Source: Curtobacterium flaccumfaciens pv. betae (GTDB taxonomy: Bacteria > Actinomycetota > Actinomycetes > Actinomycetales > Microbacteriaceae). Taken from it: a DNA stretch of 64,000 nt. A program made the translations under genes and the position numbers. This document shows, in pieces, positions 58,527 through 64,000 of the stretch (its first letter is position 1; the number at the start of each line of letters is the position of its first letter). The DNA lies in the NCBI RefSeq assembly GCF_026241855.1, contig NZ_JAPJDC010000001.1, positions 1,488,001-1,552,000 of the forward strand, in the 5' to 3' direction. Below the pieces are notes generated by a model. It worked only from the letters and a program-made list of their open reading frames with translations, made no database searches and was not told where the DNA came from.

Positions 58527-58777
58527 CGGACATGACCATCAGCGACCAGGGCGCGGTGCGCCTCCAGGCCGAGACGTCGGTGCCGTCCGTACCGGACGCG
58601 CTCACGGGGCTGCCGGGCGCGTTCGGTGGTTCCGGCGTCCCCGGTCTGGAGGCCCGTCCCGCGTTGCTGACGCTCGTCACGCCCGGCGGTGCGCCGGTCT
58701 GCGAGGGCGACGCCTGCCTGATCGACGCCGGCTCGTTCGCCGGGGCCGAGGGCGACTGGTCCGAGGTGCCGGACTGA
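58523..58777 (+). CDS. Small hypothetical protein coupled to the DsbA-family gene
   Basis: 84-residue protein I do not recognise. It begins at the ATG that overlaps the oxidoreductase stop. The N-terminal ~35 residues are polar; the middle is Gly/Pro/Ala-rich; the C-terminus has PVCEGDACLIDAGSFAGAEG with a CX4C pair. The coupling to a CPWC protein and the Cys pair make a redox link possible. Coding is supported by the 4-bp overlap and GC-rich third positions; no homologue was identified. Confidence 0.6.
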   Translation: MTDMTISDQGAVRLQAETSVPSVPDALTGLPGAFGGSGVPGLEARPALLTLVTPGGAPVCEGDACLIDAGSFAGAEGDWSEVPD

Positions 58778-58785
58778 CGGCTGCG

Positions 58786-59271
58786 TCAGTCGCGCTGCGG
58801 TTCCTCGTCGGTGATGTCGGCGACGGTCGCGCCGTAGGCGGCGACGAGCGCGTCGGCGTCGACGAAGGCGCTCGCACCGTGCCGGCCGGCGCCCAGGGCG
58901 ACCCGGCGGCCGACGATGCGTTCGTCGGCGTACACCGGCAGGTCGCCCGTGGCACCGATCGGCGTGATGGTGCCGCGCTCGTAGCCGGACGCTTCGAGCG
59001 CCGTGGTGGCGTCGGGCATCGAGAGCTTGTTGACGCCGACGACCGTGCGGAGCTTCTTCCAGGCGATGCTGCGGCCGCCGGGCACCAGGGCGAGCAGGAA
59101 CCCGCCGTCGTGGCGCTTCACCACCAGGGTCTTGACGATGTCGCCGGGCTCGATGCCGAGCAGTCCGGCGGCCTCGTGCAGGGAGTTCGCGGCCGGGCGC
59201 TCGACCACTTCGACCGGCAGGCCACGGGCCTGGGCGTCGGCGTCGAACCGGGTGCTGGCGTCGGTCGTCAT
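58786..59271 (-). CDS. YbaK/EbsC family aminoacyl-tRNA deacylase
   Basis: 161-residue YbaK-type protein that hydrolyses mischarged tRNA (for example Cys-tRNA-Pro). Starts at ATG 59271 (MTTDASTRF). Typical segments are SLHEAAGLLGIEPGDIVKTLVV, GGFLLALVPGGRSIAWKKL, and ERGTITPIGATGDLPVYADE. Convergent with the small protein gene; divergent from dusB 48 nt away. Family specificity varies, so the tRNA substrate is inferred. Confidence 0.88.
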   Translation of the reverse strand: MTTDASTRFDADAQARGLPVEVVERPAANSLHEAAGLLGIEPGDIVKTLVVKRHDGGFLLALVPGGRSIAWKKLRTVVGVNKLSMPDATTALEASGYERGTITPIGATGDLPVYADERIVGRRVALGAGRHGASAFVDADALVAAYGATVADITDEEPQRD

Positions 59272-59318
59272 GTGGAGAACGCTACCGGCGCGCACCGACG
59301 TGGGAGAATGGGAGACGT

Positions 59319-60491
59319 ATGACGATCACTGACGCACCCGGGACGGCGACCCGTCCGGCGAAGCCCCTGCGCATCGGCCCCATCGAGGTCGACGTGCCGG
59401 TCGTGCTCGCGCCGATGGCGGGCATCACGAACATGGCCTACCGCCGGCTCTGCCGCGAGTACGGCGCCGGCCTGTACGTGTGCGAGATGATCACCTCGCG
59501 CGCGCTCGTCGAACGGACGCCCGTGTCGATGCAGCTCATCCAACACCACGAGTCCGAGACCCCGCGGTCGATCCAGCTGTACGGCGTCGAGCCGAACACC
59601 GTGGCCGAGGCGGCGACGATCCTCGTCGGTGAGGACCGTGCCGACCACATCGACCTCAACTTCGGCTGCCCCGTTCCCAAGGTGACGCGGAAGGGCGGCG
59701 GCGCGGCGCTGCCCTGGAAGCTCGACCTCTTCCAGGAGCTCGTCACGAAGACCGTGCGCGCCGCGGGCGACGTCCCCGTCACGGTGAAGATGCGCAAGGG
59801 CATCGACGAGGACCACCTGACCTACCTCGACGCCGCACGCATCGCGCGCGACGCCGGTGTCGCCGCGGTGTCGCTGCACGCCCGCACCGCGAACGAGCAC
59901 TACTCCGGGCACGCCGACTGGTCCGCGATCGCCACGCTGAAGGAGACCGTCACCGACATCCCGATCCTCGGCAACGGCGACATCTGGTCGGCCGCGGACG
60001 CGCTCCGGATGATCGACGAGACCGGCGCCGACGGCGTGGTCGTCGGGCGTGGCTGCCTCGGCCGCCCGTGGCTGTTCGGCGACCTGGCCGCGGCGTTCCG
60101 CGGCGAGGGGCTGCGGTACATGCCGTCCCTGGGCGAGGTCGCCGACGGGTTCCGCCGGCACGCCGAGCTGCTCGTCGAGTTCTTCGGCGACGAAGAGCAC
60201 GCCTGCCGCGACATCCGCAAGCACGTGGCCTGGTACTTCAAGGGGTACCCGATCGGCAGCGACGTCCGGGCCGGCCTGGCGATGGCGTCGAGCCTGCAGG
60301 AGATCGACGACTTCCTCGGCCAGCTCGACCACGACGCGCCGTACCCGGGTGCCGACGCCGAGGGGCCGCGCGGTCGTGCCGGGCACCCGAAGCGCACCGC
60401 CCTGCCCGACCGCTGGCTCGAGAGCCGCGACGTCGACTCCGAGTTCCGCAAGGTCCTGGCCGCCGCCGAGCTGCACCACAGCGGCGGATGA
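59319..60491 (+). CDS. dusB: tRNA-dihydrouridine synthase
   Basis: 390-residue FMN-dependent tRNA-dihydrouridine synthase. Marks: VVLAPMAGITNMAYRRLCRE, IDLNFGCPVPKVTRKGGGAA (catalytic Cys), VTVKMRKGID, LHARTANEHYSGHADW and ADGVVVGRGCLGRPWLF. A C-terminal RNA-binding helical domain follows. The subclass DusB is chosen from length and gene order; it overlaps dgt by 4 bp. Confidence 0.92.
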   Translation: MTITDAPGTATRPAKPLRIGPIEVDVPVVLAPMAGITNMAYRRLCREYGAGLYVCEMITSRALVERTPVSMQLIQHHESETPRSIQLYGVEPNTVAEAATILVGEDRADHIDLNFGCPVPKVTRKGGGAALPWKLDLFQELVTKTVRAAGDVPVTVKMRKGIDEDHLTYLDAARIARDAGVAAVSLHARTANEHYSGHADWSAIATLKETVTDIPILGNGDIWSAADALRMIDETGADGVVVGRGCLGRPWLFGDLAAAFRGEGLRYMPSLGEVADGFRRHAELLVEFFGDEEHACRDIRKHVAWYFKGYPIGSDVRAGLAMASSLQEIDDFLGQLDHDAPYPGADAEGPRGRAGHPKRTALPDRWLESRDVDSEFRKVLAAAELHHSGG

Positions 60492-61783
60492 GCGCCACCG
60501 CCTCGTACGGCCCGGCCGACGCGGAGCGCTGGCTCCCCGAAGAACACGGCAACCGCCGCTCGGACTTCGCCCGTGACCGCGCCCGACTGCTGCACTCCAG
60601 CGCCCTCCGGCGTCTGGCCGCCAAGACCCAGGTGCTCAGCCCGACGGCGGGGCTCGACTTCGCCCGCAACCGGCTGACCCACTCGCTCGAGGTCGCGCAG
60701 GTCGGCCGCGAGCTCGCCGACTCGCTCGGGCTCGACCCCGACGTGGTCGACACCGCGTGCCTGGCGCACGACATCGGGCACCCGCCGTTCGGGCACAACG
60801 GCGAGACCGCCGTGAACGCCTGGGCCACCGGGATCGGCGGCTTCGAGGGCAACGCGCAGACCCTCCGGCTGCTGACGCGGCTCGAGCCGAAGGTCTACGG
60901 CGTCCGGCCGGGCTCCGACGTCGACCGTCCGTACGGGCTCAACCTGACCCGCGCGTCGTTGGACGCCAGCTGCAAGTACCCGTGGCCGGCGGCGCAGGGG
61001 GTCTCGGAGTCGTCTTCCGGGCGCACCAAGTTCGGCTTCTACGACGACGACCACGACGCCTTCGAGTGGCTCCGCGCCGGCGCCCCGCGCCGTCAGCGCT
61101 GCATCGAGGCGCAGGTCATGGACCTCGCCGACGACATCGCGTACTCGGTGCACGACTTCGAGGACGCCGTCGTCGCCGGGTTCATCGACGTCGCGGCCCT
61201 GGGCGACCGTGTCGGCGAGAACGACATCGTCAGCGCCATGCACGCCTGGGTCGGCGACGACCTGAGCCGCGACGAGCTGCTCGAGGCGTTCGACCGCCTG
61301 CGCGAGTTGCCGCTCTGGATGACCGCGTACGACGGCTCCCGCCGTGACGCCGCACGCCTGAAGAACCTGACGTCGCAGCTGATCGGACGCTTCGCGCGCA
61401 CCGCGACGACGGCCACCCGTGAGTCCTACGCCTCGGGGTCGCTCGTGCGGTTCGCCGCGTCGGTCGTCACCCCGCCCGAGATCATCGGTGAGATCGCGGT
61501 GCTCAAGGGCATCGTCGCGGCCTTCGTGATGACCCAGGGCGACCGTCAGCCCGTGTACGAGGACCAGCGCCGCGTGCTCACCGAACTGCTCGACGCGCTG
61601 GCGGCGACGGGGGCGTCCGACCTGGAGCCCGGCTTCGCCGCTGACTGGCACGCCGCGGGTGACGACGCCGGCCGACTGCGCGCCGTCGTCGACCAGGTCG
61701 CGAGCCTGACCGACCAGGGTGCACTCGCGTGGCACCGACGTCTGGTGGTGGGTGACCGTGAACCGGTCCACATCGCCGTCTGA
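60488..61783 (+). CDS. dgt: Deoxyguanosinetriphosphate triphosphohydrolase-like protein
   Basis: 431-residue HD-domain dNTPase. ATG overlaps the dusB stop. Metal-binding His/Asp lie in RLTHSLEVAQVGREL and in ACLAHDIGHPPFGHNGE, with DLADDIAYSVHDFEDAV carrying the final Asp. Hydrolyses dNTPs to nucleosides plus triphosphate in homologues; some members act on all dNTPs. The dusB-dgt-dnaG order is common in actinobacteria. Confidence 0.94.
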   Translation: MSATASYGPADAERWLPEEHGNRRSDFARDRARLLHSSALRRLAAKTQVLSPTAGLDFARNRLTHSLEVAQVGRELADSLGLDPDVVDTACLAHDIGHPPFGHNGETAVNAWATGIGGFEGNAQTLRLLTRLEPKVYGVRPGSDVDRPYGLNLTRASLDASCKYPWPAAQGVSESSSGRTKFGFYDDDHDAFEWLRAGAPRRQRCIEAQVMDLADDIAYSVHDFEDAVVAGFIDVAALGDRVGENDIVSAMHAWVGDDLSRDELLEAFDRLRELPLWMTAYDGSRRDAARLKNLTSQLIGRFARTATTATRESYASGSLVRFAASVVTPPEIIGEIAVLKGIVAAFVMTQGDRQPVYEDQRRVLTELLDALAATGASDLEPGFAADWHAAGDDAGRLRAVVDQVASLTDQGALAWHRRLVVGDREPVHIAV

Positions 61784-61811
61784 CCGGTCCGCCGACGTCG
61801 GTCCCACGAAC

Positions 61812-61817
61812 TAGGAT
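61812..61817 (+). promoter_or_regulatory. -10 box for dnaG
   Basis: TAGGAT lies 6 nt before GTG 61824: leaderless-type start, giving dnaG its own promoter. Confidence 0.45.
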
Positions 61818-61823
61818 CGAGGG

Positions 61824-63743
61824 GTGGCTGGCAGGATCGCGCGGAACGACATCGACGAGGTCCGCTCGCGTGTCAACATCGCCGACGTCGTGGGCGACTA
61901 CGTCACGCTGAAGCATGCGGGCGTCGGGTCGATGAAGGGCCTCTGCCCCTTCCACGACGAACGCTCCCCGTCGTTCCACGTCCGGCCCCAGGTCGGCCGC
62001 TACCACTGCTTCGGCTGCGGTGAGGACGGCGACGTCTTCAGCTTCATCATGGCGCAGGACCACACCACCTTCGCCGAGGCCGTCGAGCGCATGGCCGCGA
62101 AGATCGGCTTCACCCTGCACTACGAAGAGGGCGACGGGCCGCGCACCGACTACAACACCCGTGCCCGGCTGATCGCCGCGAACGAAGCCGCGCTCGAGTA
62201 CTTCACGGGGCAGCTCACCACCGCTGCCGCCGACCCCGCCCGCCGGTTCCTGGGGGAGCGCGGGTTCGACCCCTCGGCCGCCCAGCACTTCGGCGTCGGG
62301 TTCGCCCCGAAGTCCTACGACATGCTCAAGGACCACCTGCGCGGGCGCGGCTTCACGATGGAGGAACTCGTGTCCGCCGGCCTCGTCAGCCAGGGTGACC
62401 GCTCGCCGTACGACCGGTTCCGCGGGCGCCTGATGTGGCCCATCCGCGACGTCACCGGGGCGACCATCGGCTTCGGGGCGCGCCGCCTGCTCGAGGACGA
62501 CAAGGGTCCCAAGTACCTCAACACGCCCGAGACCCCGATCTACCACAAGAGCCAGGTGCTCTACGGGCTCGATCTGGCACGCCGCGACATCTCGAAGCAG
62601 AAGCAGGTCGTCATCGTCGAGGGCTACACCGACGTGATGGCGTGTCACGTCGCGGGCATCACGACGGCCGTCGCCACCTGTGGCACGTCGTTCGGCGTCG
62701 ACCACATCAAGGTGCTTCGGCCGATGCTCGGTGACCTGGCCGGCGCCGACCCGAACGCCAACGGCGAGGTCGTGTTCACGTTCGACCCCGACGAGGCCGG
62801 GCAGCGCGCAGCCTCGCGTGCCTTCGCGGAAGAACAGCGCTTCGCCGCGCAGACCTACGTCGCCGTGGCGCCCGGTGGGCTCGACCCGTGCGACCTCCGG
62901 CTCGCCCGCGGTGACGACGCGATCCGCCGATTGGTCACGAACAAGCGCCCGATGTTCGAGTTCATGATCCGCCGCACCCTGGACGGCCACGACCTCGAGA
63001 CCGTCGAGGGGCGCGTCGGTGCCCTGCGCGCTGCTGCGCCCGTGCTCGCCGGTATCCGCGACCGCTCACTGACACAGGGCTACGTGCGCGAACTCGCCGG
63101 CTGGCTGGGGATGGAGATCCCCGAGGTCCGTCGGTCGGTCGAGACCGCCCGGCGTCGTGCGGGGTCCGCTGCCCAGGACGAACGGTCCGCGGGCTCGGGG
63201 CGCGACGGCCGTGCCGGAACCGGCACCGACGGGGCCGACACCCCCGACGAGCCCGTCGCCGGGATCCGTTCGCTGCCGAACGACCCGATCAGCCGCATGG
63301 AGCGCGACGCCGTGATGGCGATGGTGCAGCAGCCCACGTCCGTCGGGGCACCGATGCTCGGGCTCGCCGCGTCGGCCACGTTCTCGACGCCGATGCTCGC
63401 CGCCGTGCGGGACGCCGTGGTCGCCAACGTCGAAGTCATCGGCGCGGGGGACTGGCTCGACCGGCTGCTCGCCGACGTGCCGGCGCCCCTCCGCACCCTG
63501 ACGCACGAACTCGCCCTCGCACCGATCCCCGCGCGCAACGCCGAGGACCTGGCGGCCTACTGCCGGAGCATCGTCGTGGCCCTGGTCGAGCGCGACCTGC
63601 TCGCCCGCAAGGCCTCGTTGCTCGGACAGCTGCAGCGCGCTGACCCGCACGAGCAGGCCGAGCGTCGCGCCGAGATCCAGCGGCAGCTCGTCGACATCGA
63701 CGGGCAGCGGATGCGGTTGCGCGCTGACGCCGAGGCGTCCTAG
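61824..63743 (+). CDS. dnaG: DNA primase
   Basis: 639-residue primase making RNA primers at the replication fork. CHC2-type zinc domain: CPFHDERSPSFHV and RYHCFGCGEDGD (about 40-70). The TOPRIM core shows VVIVEGYTDVMACH (about 257-270) and VFTFDPDEAGQRAASRAF (Mg site). The C-terminal DnaB-binding region (about 450-639) is linked by a Gly/Asp/Ala-rich segment. GTG start after TAGGAT. A 7-bp hairpin follows the stop. Confidence 0.97.
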   Translation: MAGRIARNDIDEVRSRVNIADVVGDYVTLKHAGVGSMKGLCPFHDERSPSFHVRPQVGRYHCFGCGEDGDVFSFIMAQDHTTFAEAVERMAAKIGFTLHYEEGDGPRTDYNTRARLIAANEAALEYFTGQLTTAAADPARRFLGERGFDPSAAQHFGVGFAPKSYDMLKDHLRGRGFTMEELVSAGLVSQGDRSPYDRFRGRLMWPIRDVTGATIGFGARRLLEDDKGPKYLNTPETPIYHKSQVLYGLDLARRDISKQKQVVIVEGYTDVMACHVAGITTAVATCGTSFGVDHIKVLRPMLGDLAGADPNANGEVVFTFDPDEAGQRAASRAFAEEQRFAAQTYVAVAPGGLDPCDLRLARGDDAIRRLVTNKRPMFEFMIRRTLDGHDLETVEGRVGALRAAAPVLAGIRDRSLTQGYVRELAGWLGMEIPEVRRSVETARRRAGSAAQDERSAGSGRDGRAGTGTDGADTPDEPVAGIRSLPNDPISRMERDAVMAMVQQPTSVGAPMLGLAASATFSTPMLAAVRDAVVANVEVIGAGDWLDRLLADVPAPLRTLTHELALAPIPARNAEDLAAYCRSIVVALVERDLLARKASLLGQLQRADPHEQAERRAEIQRQLVDIDGQRMRLRADAEAS

Positions 63744-63750
63744 GGCTCTT

Positions 63751-63773
63751 CCCGCGCTGTTGGTGGGCGCGGG
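63751..63773 (+). terminator. Short hairpin after dnaG
   Basis: CCCGCGC (63751-63757) pairs with GCGCGGG (63767-63773). No T-run. The rest of 63774-64000 is G-rich on the plus strand with several GGG tracts; I see no gene or RNA in it, but the window ends here. Confidence 0.45.
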
Positions 63774-64000
63774 GTCGCACGACGCGCCGCGTGCGTCTCG
63801 CCGAGGTCGCGCAACTGTCGCGCGGTGGGGCTGCGGCGGCGGTTGGTTCTGTCCGCGACGGCGTGAGTGGTCGGGACGTGCCGCGTGTGGGGCGTCGAGT
63901 GGTTGCGAAGCGTCGGTTGGCCGGGGTCCGGCCGACGGGACGTGACCGCTGGGGGTGGGGCGGGCGGGGAGTCGTGACCGGTCGGCGGGGATGAGGGGCG

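Noticed and set aside
63774..64000. tRNA gene or partial CDS at the right edge
   Set aside because: No cloverleaf or conserved T-arm sequence was found, and the short open frames look like random GC-rich DNA.

Overview
The window is a very GC-rich, gene-dense chromosome segment. Its layout fits an actinobacterium of the family Microbacteriaceae; Curtobacterium is my best guess from protein style and gene order, and this was not tested by any search. Supporting signs are GC-dominated third codon positions, frequent GTG and TTG starts, 4-bp ATGA/GTGA stop-start overlaps, a lipoprotein cytochrome c oxidase subunit II (ctaC-ctaD-ctaF), DUF3043, the hrcA-dnaJ-rsmE order, and many genes that begin only 6-8 nt after a TANNNT -10 box, which suggests leaderless mRNAs. 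I see no phage, transposase, integrase, CRISPR array, rRNA or tRNA. The segment is almost entirely core genome.

Layout. 1-5.1 kb: 3' end of hisD, nrdR, pyrD (a tight run), then a divergent pair (DUF3043 membrane protein and an M20 peptidase) and erpA. 5.4-10 kb: ctaC-ctaD-ctaF respiratory genes and a stand-alone glucose-6-phosphate dehydrogenase. 10.2-14.1 kb: a minus-strand GH15 glucoamylase/trehalase-type enzyme and an App1/DUF2183 phosphatase, with a divergent TetR regulator. 14.3-17.6 kb: a four-gene OpuC/ProU-type osmoprotectant ABC importer. 17.9-23.7 kb: cydABDC, the cytochrome bd oxidase with its ABC assembly exporter. 23.7-30.7 kb: leuS, the competence genes comEA and comEC, and holA; the comEC frame has no stop before deep inside holA. 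30.9-38.4 kb: rpsT, an aminotransferase, lepA, small membrane and DUF proteins, a HAD phosphatase and hemW. 38.5-45.7 kb: hrcA, dnaJ, rsmE, HIT, phoH-like, ybeY, a CBS/CorC-type membrane protein and era, nearly back to back. 45.7-49.9 kb: a two-component system followed by an ABC ATPase and FtsX-like permease. 50.2-54 kb: a leucine leader peptide with leuA, then recO and uppS. 54-64 kb: a LysR/class V aminotransferase divergent pair, glyS, a DsbA-family oxidoreductase, a small unknown protein, a YbaK deacylase, dusB, dgt and dnaG.

How it fits together. The window carries both arms of aerobic respiration (aa3-type and bd-type oxidases), translation and replication functions (leuS, glyS, lepA, rpsT, holA, dnaG, recO, era, ybeY, rsmE, dusB) and heat-shock control (hrcA-dnaJ with a degenerate CIRCE over the promoter). 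I found no clearly new multi-gene system. The points worth checking lie in the intergenic DNA and in odd gene ends. They are a 14-codon peptide with four consecutive Leu codons and alternative stems before leuA; an 11-base word that forms perfect palindromic terminators and also occurs singly in a genome with competence genes; a second inverted-repeat family; a G-quadruplex-type hexanucleotide array between uppS and lysR; a palindrome over the cyd promoter; the comEC overrun into holA; and a RecO that has lost most of its zinc-finger cysteines.
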